Shown here piece after piece: positions 56,201 through 62,953 of a stretch of DNA of 64,000 bases (positions are counted from its first letter, which is position 1; the number at the start of each line of letters is the position of its first letter). Source of the DNA: CAYTWW01 sp043801855. Lineage in GTDB: Archaea > Nanobdellota > Nanobdellia > Woesearchaeales > GW2011-AR15. The translations under genes were made by a program, and so were the position numbers. The stretch is from positions 1 to 64,000 of the forward strand of contig JAZDLQ010000098.1 of NCBI GenBank assembly GCA_043801855.1, written 5' to 3'. Under the pieces are notes generated by a model that saw only the letters and a program-made list of their open reading frames with translations, was not told the DNA's origin and made no database searches.

Positions 56201-59200
56201 CAGTCAGCGAAGTCAAACCTATCTGTTGCTCCCAAGAATCTTCCCCATTCAGGTGTCACTCCTTCTGCTCCAGCATCAGCCCATGTCAATACAGCAGTAT
56301 TTCCATCATGCTCCCACTGGCAGGCTGCGTTAGAGTCTATTCCGAGAAGTGTTGATGAGTCCTGGGATGGCGCGCCATCAACAATTAGCTCAGTGCCATT
56401 CCAGTAAGTTCCATCCCTATCAGAATCTTGGTCAGTTGACATAACAATTATCTTATCGTGCGGCAGATTTCCTGTTACAGGCGTTTCGCCGCAGGTATCA
56501 ATTATCCTTACTTCAGCTCCAAGGTCAGTATTATTCCATATTCTGCCTAAATCATTCCAGGTTGTGCCATTAAATTCATAAGCCCACATCCCGTCAACTG
56601 CATCTCTTCCTAAGAAACACATAAGCTCCCCGCTTACTCCTTCCCATGCGCAGCTACTGGTTTGCCTTGCCACATCAGGATTATCATTAAATAATTCCTG
56701 CCAGTTGTCAAATGCAGTCCCGTTCCATATTGCTGCCTCATATTCTCCGCCGTTTGTCTGCTCGTTTTGCAAAACGATTCCAATATCATTTGAGCCGTAT
56801 TTAGGATAGAGATTTATAAACCTGAATTCAAAATTAAAAGCATCACTAACAGTTACTGCAGTTGCTCCTGACAATACACCGCTTGTTGCATTATAAATCC
56901 TATATGAAAACTGGTTATTGTTACCAGCTACTGTTTCATAGACAATTAAGCAATTTCCCGATAAATCTTCGCACTCAACATCAAATTGCACATAGTTATT
57001 GTCAACTACTCCAAGTGTTAAGTTATTGCTCCATGAGTTATTGTTTTCGTAGTATATTAAAAAGTCAATTGAATTGTCCAGTTGGTTGCTTAAGTATAAG
57101 CACTCTGGCCTATCGCGCAGGCATCTGATTTTTTGCCATGCAGGAACGCTATTTAAGTTTGGGCCTGACTGCTCAATACCCATTGTATTGTCTGATGAAT
57201 TCCATAATGCATATTTTATTATGTTAGCATTTGTTGTGTCTTTGTAAACAACAATTGCTGAAACAGCGCGTGGGTCAATTGCGATAAACCATGGCCTTGC
57301 CTCTTCGAAAATGTTATTTCCATATGAAATTTCAGATGGACCTATTTCATAAAGCGCAGGAGATTCTTTTGGAGAATTAAAGCGGTATGAGACTAAAGAA
57401 TTTTTTGTAAGATTGCTCCATATAAGATAAGTGCTGCCATTTCCTGCTTCTAAAACTGCATTTCCATATTCAAACACATCAAATGATTCAGGTATTTTTT
57501 CTCTTATTGAATATTCCAAAACATCGATTTTTGGAATGATATTCAATTTAGCTTCATATGTGCCATGCCATGGATCAATCACATGCGGCATTTTTCTGAT
57601 TATATCAAACTCAAAAAAATCTCTGACTTCAAAATTTGTTAGCACTGTCTGGTTTAGGTTTTGCCCTGTTGCTAATACATAAAGAGAATACTCTCCTATA
57701 ATCTGTGGCTCAGAAAAAGTTGCCTCATAAATGCCTTTACTTTTTTTAATTATTGAGCCGTAATCAGTTGACAATTCATACGTTATATTGTTTGGAGAAA
57801 TTATTGATAATGTAACATTTGCATTCTCAGAAAGATAGCCAAACTTATCAAGGGCAACAATTGTTAATTTTACAGATTCACCTGGGTGATAGAGTGATTT
57901 TTCTGTATTTATTGAGGCAACGCCTACTTCAACAAACGCAGGATCATTGTGTGATATATTTATTGAATATTCCTGCCCGGGAATTAAATCCATTATCTTA
58001 TGCCAGCTTCCATAGCACGTTCTTTCTGTAAAATTCCAGCCAGGGCATTTCCAAAGTTGTGTGCCAAGTGCAGCTCCTTTTATCTCTGCCTCTTCAAAAT
58101 TAGCTTCTGTTGGGTCGATTGCAAATTCCCTTAGGCTAAACTTGCTTTTTTCGCTGTATGCGCCTTTTGGCAAACTGTCAATTTTAAGGTTAAATCTTTT
58201 TGATGAATCAACTCCAGTAAATTTTACATTCATGCCTTTGATCGCATCTGTTTTTATTGTAAAATTTCGTTTGCCAGAAAATATAGGAGGGAGCGCGGAT
58301 ATAGAAACCGATTTTTGAGGGAATGGCTCTAATTCCAAATCGCTCCCGCCTACAGTATCCATTAAAGGATCATAATTGATTTCAAAGGAGATATTTTTTC
58401 CAGATGCGTCAGTCAATATTATTTTTTCAGAAACATTAATGTCTGAAGTGTTGCCAATTGTTACATTAGGCAAAATTACTAATCCTTCGATTGAACTATT
58501 TTCATTTAAACTTTGATTAATTGCCTCATTGTCAAGTGCAACATCTGTTTTGTTAATACTTAATGCAGAATCATCTTGTTCTGGAATTATTGGCTCTGTT
58601 TTTTCTCCAACATAAAATGAGGCATTTGCAATCATCAGATTATTTTTTATTAATGATAGCTCATAAAAACCAGAGTCTTTTGGAATAAAACTAATGCTTT
58701 CAAATAATTCTTCCATCCTATATGTTCTAGATGATGAGCTAATGACTAGTTCTGTATCAGATAGGTTATTTGATTTTATAGAGATAAAAACTGTTTCGCT
58801 TTTTTTATACTCTTGCTTATCTGTTAAAATTTCTGCCTGCATGATAATTTCATCATCAGGTTTATCATCATCAGGTTTATCATCATCAGGCTTGCCATCA
58901 AGCTTATTAATAGAATTGTTATCAGGAAATTTTTGCTGTGATGTACCAGAGGTATAGAATTCCATTGAGTCAATGAGAATTGTTCCATTGAATGCTTCGA
59001 TTATGTATTTACCACTTGATTTCAATGGAAGAGATAACTCAATTGCAGGAATAGAATCAAACCGATAAACCCTGTTTGGAGATATTACTCTTAATGAAAT
59101 ATTTTGAAGTTCTGGCAGATTTAATATTATTTTTATATTTGAACCCTGCAAAAGATTATCATAACCTATTGCAATTATTTCTTTTTCACTTGTCAGAAGA

Positions 59201-59322
59201 TTGCCATCAGATGAAAAAACAGGAATAGCTGCAACAAAAAACAGCGCTGCTATAAGAAGATAAGAAATCCTATATGCAAACTTTTTATCAATTGAAAATT
59301 TAAATATCTTTCTGGCTGACAA
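47296..59322 (-). CDS. Giant secreted multidomain surface protein
   Basis: 4008 residues with a TTG start behind GAGGGAG. Signal peptide about 16-38; Ig-like domains; a DDDKP spacer (145-159); a beta-propeller-like region (about 684-1131); a six-domain Ig-like cassette (about 1232-1801); DUF2341 (about 1800-1908); a Cys-rich lectin-like region (about 1915-2120); more Ig-like domains; a second copy of the same cassette (about 2438-3004); Ig-like domains; and a C-terminal GWNLISIPF domain (about 3817-4008). Many N-x-S/T sites suggest glycosylation. No C-terminal membrane anchor is seen. Probably adhesion or part of the cell envelope. Confidence 0.9.
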   Translation of the reverse strand: MSARKIFKFSIDKKFAYRISYLLIAALFFVAAIPVFSSDGNLLTSEKEIIAIGYDNLLQGSNIKIILNLPELQNISLRVISPNRVYRFDSIPAIELSLPLKSSGKYIIEAFNGTILIDSMEFYTSGTSQQKFPDNNSINKLDGKPDDDKPDDDKPDDEIIMQAEILTDKQEYKKSETVFISIKSNNLSDTELVISSSSRTYRMEELFESISFIPKDSGFYELSLIKNNLMIANASFYVGEKTEPIIPEQDDSALSINKTDVALDNEAINQSLNENSSIEGLVILPNVTIGNTSDINVSEKIILTDASGKNISFEINYDPLMDTVGGSDLELEPFPQKSVSISALPPIFSGKRNFTIKTDAIKGMNVKFTGVDSSKRFNLKIDSLPKGAYSEKSKFSLREFAIDPTEANFEEAEIKGAALGTQLWKCPGWNFTERTCYGSWHKIMDLIPGQEYSINISHNDPAFVEVGVASINTEKSLYHPGESVKLTIVALDKFGYLSENANVTLSIISPNNITYELSTDYGSIIKKSKGIYEATFSEPQIIGEYSLYVLATGQNLNQTVLTNFEVRDFFEFDIIRKMPHVIDPWHGTYEAKLNIIPKIDVLEYSIREKIPESFDVFEYGNAVLEAGNGSTYLIWSNLTKNSLVSYRFNSPKESPALYEIGPSEISYGNNIFEEARPWFIAIDPRAVSAIVVYKDTTNANIIKYALWNSSDNTMGIEQSGPNLNSVPAWQKIRCLRDRPECLYLSNQLDNSIDFLIYYENNNSWSNNLTLGVVDNNYVQFDVECEDLSGNCLIVYETVAGNNNQFSYRIYNATSGVLSGATAVTVSDAFNFEFRFINLYPKYGSNDIGIVLQNEQTNGGEYEAAIWNGTAFDNWQELFNDNPDVARQTSSCAWEGVSGELMCFLGRDAVDGMWAYEFNGTTWNDLGRIWNNTDLGAEVRIIDTCGETPVTGNLPHDKIIVMSTDQDSDRDGTYWNGTELIVDGAPSQDSSTLLGIDSNAACQWEHDGNTAVLTWADAGAEGVTPEWGRFLGATDRFDFADWQTGDLTGMSKTNNLTSSMRLILNPENDQMLFTSLSLSYGAVSPTQFHCTRWTGTTFDNTSCGMIEPTVTIDTAGNREYYGYASLDYSRYNAPPNISSLNFPQNGSNISSMPINFNFTVSDDIGLANCSIYLNNSGWSIIASSSNIENNIPTNISYAIGTDGAYEWNVFCIDNSNPSKSDWFTYNYTFTLDKTPPIVQSILFSSVESIINTPVNINATIVDMLGIDRVIFSVTLPNSTTLNYSISDPNFDNVYLLSFADTTLLGTYNFSIFANDTLGNSNITENLFFNVTLGALGIATDKPQYVENEYAVITGRGFIPGNNISLSIFDPSGDPVLGYPINATVNATGNFEENFLVDAGFLVGIYALNATDLIDSSFSANATLEVVLAVIEANITITEQGSWINISGYQWDPGEIVEVNITNPNGDIVYGPSSLSADLGGFVSELWFLDFDYIVGEYTIFAYEPNDPGKYDQYTFSITQRQTFLQLDRSWVRRRQLLNATGSRFSNLTSLEFNVYDETGAVMPDYPVYLQTNESGEFNYTINTDGYEIGNYTINATDATYEHLSSEVFFAVVGVNISTDQNVYDDLETVLISGLYWDSSSTITLDIINSSGSSESGYPKNVTANAEGVISSSWTARAIGFAATSFNVSAYDFNNPTDAVSLNITVLKTATIATDKNYYLSLELVNISGRSFSPDNNVSVSIFSVDNGGIARGYPRLIQTDAIGQMNFTWNISEYCGGTYKVTGTDVVYPNVLNASDTFVVRDWWNSSWEKRKPIYLSNALSEPKIDMPIYVNITGLGGYIRNCENETRVVSTITGVAVPFNIYGGDNSTYCDIIFIGNISALAINESNYYFYYNNSLASNPNYTQIPLLEMQLMYEDFEDAPWASPLSQVRLATCTTGDNCTRYSPWSDFNGCDNRGTDYFLCSEDSAYAGTAAFQMEDWDTFDAARGLWYTFDPRIACSGQQCFDVKISWYGFYGSLEATEYCRVWARDGTLTNAQLYQCDGGATDCNCEDASTYKGYACNTYATAPLSTLYDPYSATIINNTAINLNAQAIEIHLGAKSNNAGDLCWWDNFNITGYHLWSANVTSFSGDFQEFFTCDAFDIAAPNTTISSPVDYYNTTNATPVVNFTLIDDIDIALSYFIYVDGRRNGQNGSAVNGTPVILELNSLSQGNHTYRIEAADAFNNKLNSTIKNLIVDYNGPNVLFGYPRNFTNISVNEIIINATANDSYTDVDTVFFYYKENQTNDSVLICEDGREPYQCTWNTTLLPDGRNYQLIAIANDTVGNIGANHTLYNITIDRQGPVILIDYPQANGNITYQTMIVNATVNDNNSQIGAVRFYYRFNSTSALSQICIDTTYPYQCSFSTIPLSEGMNYEIIAFANDSLGNIGVNDTEISLALDKFIPTVKNITITPNPQKLGYSVIISANVTDSLGVDGVNAIIALPNASVYEIALLDDDFDSIYSGIFDGNILIGIYNVTIYAIDILEKINSTEKASYIVQPQDSYLFTDKEDYIEGETVRIIAGGFSSQSNINITLYNTTFDIVSGYPKTIISNLTGDITDTWLVPEFSALGQYSLNATDEANTNLSANVSFTIVSSIIESPFQSYQQGDIITFIGYNWEPDSNVTINITNNENSIIFGPLNYTANATGYFNFTWQSLYNLSSGAYKIYAIDADIGLKNDDFTFTIENRSVEIFADYSWYKEGDNITISGHGFSSDSVILLDIYDSSFNRLPSYPKEILSNSTGSINDSLLVLEFGISNYTINATDTNYSNLFNTSVFSIVRQELSKNKDSYVVGETVYFTGAYWKRNSKITLNITNSTGQNISGYPKNVTATADGAITDLWLTRVSSQNVAEYNLSAYNPNDRKENISIGFTVLRIATLDTNLDEYDQSNTINITGNYYTASGIGRLLISTINRSLFAGFFPKNILFNNEGSINHIFNTSDICEGEYFIQSFDDTVSSLNANATFNVTHLYQNTSAHNAAESAKEQSYNIAGGSVSSTSSLDNVYEYIGGADYATNFQGFINYTFNLSATGIDVPRIQNFSITMDYCHSGAQLNPLCGAGLPHEGATTGSQDFMIYNFSASVWQNMTSLPVSDSSDARRRFELKINRSFNDFISNYTVKIRIKLNFTQAGFSDDALLIDYLAINVTHKSHLSKPCTPFTDKYLSLRNLRPDLSAYSPRVFIKNATGTILDNVTGDYFRYITLPNISVLSIFSLSKGVLNYEIFNISMSAPVNLTPVISENYSFSLPQNIINITPLISINDSLINYTKASLAIPKSGLDVNTIMHCTDFNFSNGVCNIFELNETSEYPFYENTTHFLINVTGFDSFGGGAGRTLPNITSISVYNVTGNIDSHTGGTFVSQGLNTTFTLIPGNTYRMEFAIYNSGRRWALASNDQIYHRGLNSSWGLNASGDIWYRLSDGTNRSSGNFSNGNVTWNASKGGFLNAGATGYFYYVVNISVNHSARYPVYFYLNDTSYASGSTDASIFNLPDTITPYAIINYPQNHLNISRSFINFNWTPIDDLSSNLTCNLTIDGTTNATIISQRNLAVNYTISGFNEGGHFWNVSCFDLSNNTNATQTYNFTIDLAGPQTNITNPVNYTNITQNTFVLSATAIDSLLNVDTVKFYYKILSNSSWEFACSDNRQPYSCTWNLALVPDGLNYEVMANANDTVGNIGANSTAYNITIDRKGPHHVEININDDNVSVRINWTSALDADSYSIYTTTNYSQGFSDTPETSEITDLNWTDSTGISQKKYYLVAAVRGGQTGNATEIAGIQTLEIDIGWNLISIPFNLSNWLLYNGTNNGVDIFTYPDNCILSLWRYNSSDKAFERLDHSADEWHRGVGSYEFKTLGPQKGYWAEADSVCNVSFAGIVPIYNLTAPLIMEWNVVGWHSARIPQLYNESSLNPIDVSPQHSVTTIVKYDNIADLFEAAFRVYYPGYGAWWLPSFSLKPFEGYYFEAAQNGTWTIDPNKGT
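58846..58890 (-). repeat. 15-bp tandem repeat encoding DDDKP
   Basis: Two exact units (58861-58875 and 58876-58890) and a partial third; on the coding strand each is CCTGATGATGATAAA. Gives an acidic spacer between Ig-like domains; copy number could vary between strains. Confidence 0.85.
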
Positions 59323-59437
59323 AAATGTTCTCCCTCTTTTGACATTGAAATCTAGACTGCCAATTATTGAGTGATAGAATCTAACTTTTGCAAAAAGTGA
59401 TGTTACTAACGGTTATTATCTCTTTGCAAACACTCGC

Positions 59438-59473
59438 TTTGATGCTTTTTTGTTATGTAAAAAACACATCAAA
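59438..59473. other. Hairpin upstream of the giant gene
   Basis: TTTGATG (59438-59444) pairs with CATCAAA (59467-59473) and an inner TTTTTT/AAAAAA stem extends it. Lies 116 bp upstream of the giant gene's start in a 288-bp gene-free gap (59323-59610). Could end the upstream 59611 transcript on the minus strand or be a leader structure. The rest of the gap shows only the GAGGGAG ribosome site at 59328-59336. Confidence 0.4.
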
Positions 59474-59610
59474 CTAAATTGGCAAATCTCTCTCGCCATT
59501 CCCCCTCATATTTTAAAAGAAACCAAGCTTATAAAACTTGTTATTTTCATGAGATAGAATAGAGAAGAAAAAACAAAAAAAATGCAAAAAAGAAAACAGG
59601 AAAAAGATTC

Positions 59611-60543
59611 CTAGCTTAAACTAGCTGTAAAAAGAAGGTTACCCTGGCAAACGCCGCCAGCACTTAATGGAACTTTTAGCTTAAAAAAAGTCGTGTTCTG
59701 GCTTATAATGTTTTCATCAGTTGCCTTTGAGACATATAAATCACGCATCATAACTCCTGATCCTGTCAACGGAGTCATACCTATATTCCAGTCTTGGCCT
59801 GAGGTTATGTTATACCTTACATATGTTGCAGGAATATTTCCTTCTTCGCAAACCATCGCAAGGTTATCTCCAAGAGCTAAACCATAGCCTGATACTGATA
59901 AGTTGACAGCAATATTTCCTGCATTTGTTATATTTGCTTCCTTGTCTGTTGATGTGTCTCCAAAAGTTAAGTCACCGAAGCGAAGCACTGTATTTACTGG
60001 AATATAAATTGCAACAAGTGGATTAATTGTTACTGCATTTGATATGTTTGTTGCAGCTGCTGCGTTAGAATCAATTGCTGTCGCATTAGCACGCCATGTT
60101 CCGTTATTTGCAAAGTAAATTACATTAAAGCCACAGGCAAACTCCATCTCTGTATCATTCTCATCATTTGTTGTGCATGTTGTATTTGTATAGTGTGTAT
60201 TTTTGTTGTCAGGCTCATTTGTCCTGTTTTGAAAATAAAAAAATGTCGCATTGACTGACTCTGTGTTATTATCATAATCAAAAACAGTCACGTTGCAGAT
60301 AAAAGACATGTTGCCATATGCTTCAAGGTTGATAGTTGACGGGCAGACAACTGACCTCACATCAGGCGCAGCGTTTGTGATATTTACAGTCATGTTAAGG
60401 GTCTGGTTAACATCGGCTGACGCAAATGTTGGGCTGAATAATAATGACAGCCATAGCAGTGCAATGAAAACTAAAGACATCAAAAATAAGATATAGTTTT
60501 TTCCCCTCGACAAAATACTCCCCCCGATTATAGGCTGATGCAC
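59611..60543 (-). CDS. Secreted surface protein, paralogue A
   Basis: 310 residues; a TTG ten codons downstream (60513) behind GGGGGAG may be the true start. Signal helix about 17-40, then VNQTLNMTVNITNAAP, an Ig-like domain with CPSTINLEAYGN and DYDNNT, and a C-terminal domain containing GDNLAMVCEEGNIPATY and ending CQGNLLFTASLS. Strongly similar along its whole length to the protein at 61986, and its C-terminus to that of the 1367-residue protein. Many N-glycosylation sites. Probably envelope or filament component. Confidence 0.8.
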   Translation of the reverse strand: MHQPIIGGSILSRGKNYILFLMSLVFIALLWLSLLFSPTFASADVNQTLNMTVNITNAAPDVRSVVCPSTINLEAYGNMSFICNVTVFDYDNNTESVNATFFYFQNRTNEPDNKNTHYTNTTCTTNDENDTEMEFACGFNVIYFANNGTWRANATAIDSNAAAATNISNAVTINPLVAIYIPVNTVLRFGDLTFGDTSTDKEANITNAGNIAVNLSVSGYGLALGDNLAMVCEEGNIPATYVRYNITSGQDWNIGMTPLTGSGVMMRDLYVSKATDENIISQNTTFFKLKVPLSAGGVCQGNLLFTASLS

Positions 60544-60551
60544 TTATAAAT

Positions 60552-60569
60552 TTATAATAACTATTATAA
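60552..60569. promoter_or_regulatory. AT-rich palindrome upstream of surface gene
   Basis: TTATAATA-AC-TATTATAA, perfect 8-bp arms, just upstream of the gene at 59611. Might be an operator or part of the promoter; AT-rich palindromes are common by chance here. Confidence 0.25.
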
Positions 60570-60699
60570 TATGCAAATGAAATTGCAACTTAAATATTGC
60601 ACAAATAATAAATGCAATCAAACCCCCTATTAACTAAAATGCATAACCCCTTAATAAATATTATGGAAATAACGAACATGATAGATATTATGATTTTAG

Positions 60700-61476
60700 T
60701 TATCTATTACCATTTATTCTATTAATTGTTATATCTAAGAAAGATTTTTCTTTTTCAATCCCAATATATTTTCTTCCTAGATTTATTGCTGCTACTCCAG
60801 TTGTGCCAGAGCCATTAAATATGTCCAAAACCAAGTCGCCAATATTTGTAGAAGAAGAGATTATTCGTTTCAATAGTTCTAGAGGCTTTTGTGTTGGATG
60901 CCTTCCGGTTTTTTTTTCAGAAAGCGGAGTAATTGGTATTGACCAAACGCTTCTCATCTGTTTACCTGGATTATTTATCTTATCTTTGCTTACATCCCAA
61001 TTTTTCATTAATCCATAATTGAATGTATGTCTGGAACGTTTTGATTTTTTAGCCCACAGAACGGTCTCATGGCTGTGCGTAAAATACCTACAAGCAAGAT
61101 TAGGCGGGCCGTTTGGCTTAAACCAGACAACCTCATTCATTATAAAATATCCAAGTTTTTCAAGGGCGAAGCCTACCTTGTAGATATTGTGATGTGTTCC
61201 GGATATCCATATTGTGCCATCATCATGTAAAACTTTCCTGCAAGCATCTAGCCATCTCATCGTAAAATTGAAATCAATTTCATGGCCACTTGACTTATCC
61301 CAATTGCCCTTATTTACGCAAACCATCTTTCCTGCTTTACATGTTACTCCGCCATTCGAAAGGAAGTACGGCGGGTCCGCGAATATCATGTTGACAGATC
61401 TTTCTTTAAGGTAAGGAAGAATGAGGAGGCAGTCTCCCTCATATAAAACAAAACTATCATCCGAGTAATAAGTCAT
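60700..61476 (-). CDS. DpnA/MboIB-like adenine DNA methyltransferase
   Basis: 258 residues, beta-class order: catalytic DPPY (34-37) in FADPPYFLSNGG precedes the SAM motif FNGSGTTG (about 217-224). The segments VNKGNWDKS, ISGTHHNIY, NLACRYFTHSHETVLWAKK and HPTQKP follow the DpnA/MboIB group, whose members methylate adenine in GATC. Its own promoter carries seven GATC sites. Next to a truncated DpnI-like gene. GATC specificity is inferred, not shown. Confidence 0.88.
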   Translation of the reverse strand: MTYYSDDSFVLYEGDCLLILPYLKERSVNMIFADPPYFLSNGGVTCKAGKMVCVNKGNWDKSSGHEIDFNFTMRWLDACRKVLHDDGTIWISGTHHNIYKVGFALEKLGYFIMNEVVWFKPNGPPNLACRYFTHSHETVLWAKKSKRSRHTFNYGLMKNWDVSKDKINNPGKQMRSVWSIPITPLSEKKTGRHPTQKPLELLKRIISSSTNIGDLVLDIFNGSGTTGVAAINLGRKYIGIEKEKSFLDITINRINGNR

Positions 61477-61486
61477 GACCCGACAC

Positions 61487-61545
61487 GATCAGATCGATCG
61501 GATCATTGATCCTTATAAATATGATCTTGTTACTAATCAATGATC
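61487..61545 (-). promoter_or_regulatory. Methyltransferase promoter with seven GATC sites
   Basis: GATC occurs at 61487, 61492, 61496, 61501, 61508, 61523 and 61542. A TATA box (minus-strand ATTTATAAGG, 61512-61521) lies among them, putting transcription start near 61491, 15 bp before the ATG. GGATC-ATT-GATCC (61500-61512) is a perfect inverted repeat. Such density in AT-rich DNA is far above chance and suggests methylation-sensitive autoregulation. Confidence 0.7.
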
Positions 61546-61563
61546 AGTTTTCTTATAGATGCC

Positions 61564-61956
61564 TCACCCCATGAATTGAATAATTCCTTTATCACGCAAT
61601 ATTTGGAGCTGCTGCCTGATTTTCTCTTCAATGTGGCTATTATTTGGATGTAATACTGCAAAATCTTTTTTATAATGATATAATTCTTTCAACTCAAATT
61701 CTTTTTTATTAAGTTTTTCAATACAATTTAAAACATCTGTAATCCAGCTTACCTGATTGTTTTTTATATCTTTTAAGAAGGAAAATCTTTTTACTTTTTC
61801 ATAGACTTTTTTCCTTTCTACAATTATCCCTTTTTCTATTATCGGAATTTTTGCGTCTGTCGGAATTGTCTGCATTAAAAAATAACAGCCAACCCACCCA
61901 TGCCTTCTTGCAGTGTTTGATAACTGATTTCTTTTTTCAACAACTTTCTTTTTCAA
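61564..61956 (-). pseudogene. DpnI-like restriction enzyme remnant (C-terminal half)
   Basis: 130 residues from a TTG start. It matches the second half of DpnI / Dam-replacing enzymes: EKRNQLSNTARRHGWVGC, then VLNCIEKL and the winged-helix segment EEKIRQQLQILRDKGIIQF. The N-terminal zinc and PD-(D/E)xK nuclease part is absent; only 29 bp separate it from the stop of the surface gene upstream. The TGA at 61564 falls where relatives have Arg in a G-R-G-x-Y end, and the frame continues GIYKKTDH to a second TGA at 61537, so the tail is cut by a nonsense change. In DpnI this C-terminal domain binds methylated GATC. Confidence 0.82.
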
Positions 61957-61985
61957 AATTATAAGTAAAAAAATAAAAAAAATCC

Positions 61986-62906
61986 TTAATAAAGGCTTGC
62001 TGTAAACATCACTTTTCCCTGGCAGATGCCGCCAACTCCAGTTGGAATCTTAAGCTTCCAGTATGTCGTATTCATGCTTGGGCTATTTTCATTTGTTGTC
62101 TTATTTATATTCCAGTTTCGGATTAGAGTATTTGTTGAGTTTAACCCTAACATTACTGTTTCGTAGTTTTGGTTTGGGTTGATATGGTATTTCTGGTATC
62201 CGATAGGAATTGAGCCATAGCTGCATACCATGCTTAAGTTATCTCCTCTTGTTGTACCCCAACCCTGGATACTTACATTAACCCTGATGTTCCCAGCGTT
62301 TGTTACATTTGCAAGCTTATCTGTTGAGATATCGTTGTAGTTCATCTCACCGTAATTAAGCACAGTATTATCTGGTATGTAAAGCGCGATAAGTGGATTG
62401 ATCCTTAATGAGCTAGACCTGTTATCTCCTGTTGCAGTCCCTACATCTTCTGCTGTTACATTGCTATACCATGTTCCGTTATTGGTAAAATACGCAACAT
62501 TAAATCCGCATGTAAAATTCATGTAGAAATCCTGCTGCGTATCATTAGAGCACGTAACATTAGTATAATGGGTGTTCTTATCATTCGGCTGATCTGTCCT
62601 ATTCAAATAATAATAAAATGTCGCATTTACTTTAGCTGTATTATTATCATAGTCATATACTGTGACATTGCATAAAACAGTGGTGTTTCCATAAGCATCA
62701 AGGTCAACTGTAGAGGGGCATACAACTGATCTCACTTCTGGAGCTGAATTTGTAACATTCACCGTAGTATTTAGTGTTTGATTCACTGCAGCACCGTTTG
62801 CAGCAATCGATATTTCAGGCATAAATAGTATATACACCCATATTACAAATACAAACCCCAGCATCACTATAGACAATAAGGTTTTCCAGTCTTTTTTCCT
62901 TTTCAT
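61986..62906 (-). CDS. Secreted surface protein, paralogue B
   Basis: 306 residues from the ATG at 62906, preceded by GGAGGGG; longer starts would code through the ribosome site. Signal helix about 11-32, then an Ig-like domain (CPSTVDLDAYGN, DYDNNTAKVNATF) and a C-terminal domain with GDNLSMVCSYGSIPIGY ending CQGKVMFTASLY. Close paralogue of the protein at 59611, separated from it by the methyltransferase and DpnI-like remnant. Many N-glycosylation sites. Confidence 0.82.
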   Translation of the reverse strand: MKRKKDWKTLLSIVMLGFVFVIWVYILFMPEISIAANGAAVNQTLNTTVNVTNSAPEVRSVVCPSTVDLDAYGNTTVLCNVTVYDYDNNTAKVNATFYYYLNRTDQPNDKNTHYTNVTCSNDTQQDFYMNFTCGFNVAYFTNNGTWYSNVTAEDVGTATGDNRSSSLRINPLIALYIPDNTVLNYGEMNYNDISTDKLANVTNAGNIRVNVSIQGWGTTRGDNLSMVCSYGSIPIGYQKYHINPNQNYETVMLGLNSTNTLIRNWNINKTTNENSPSMNTTYWKLKIPTGVGGICQGKVMFTASLY

Positions 62907-62953
62907 TGATTTCCCCTCCATTTTTTCTATTTTGATTTTTTTCATTTTTTATT

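Noticed and set aside
58846..58890. Short tandem repeat as a CRISPR-like array.
   Set aside because: Units are contiguous without spacers and in frame with the protein; it is a coding microsatellite.
47155..58957. Many plus-strand frames of 60-106 codons opposite the giant surface-protein gene.
   Set aside because: All lie opposite an intact conserved-domain gene, lack ribosome sites and have low-complexity hydrophobic translations typical of antisense frames.
60590..60660. Direct repeat of ACCCC-type segments (near 60629 and 60650).
   Set aside because: Short, imperfect and in AT-rich intergenic DNA; no supporting pattern.
61564..61566. TGA in the DpnI-like remnant read as a sense codon.
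   Set aside because: Many intact genes in this window end in TGA at the expected length, so the code is standard; a nonsense change is more likely.
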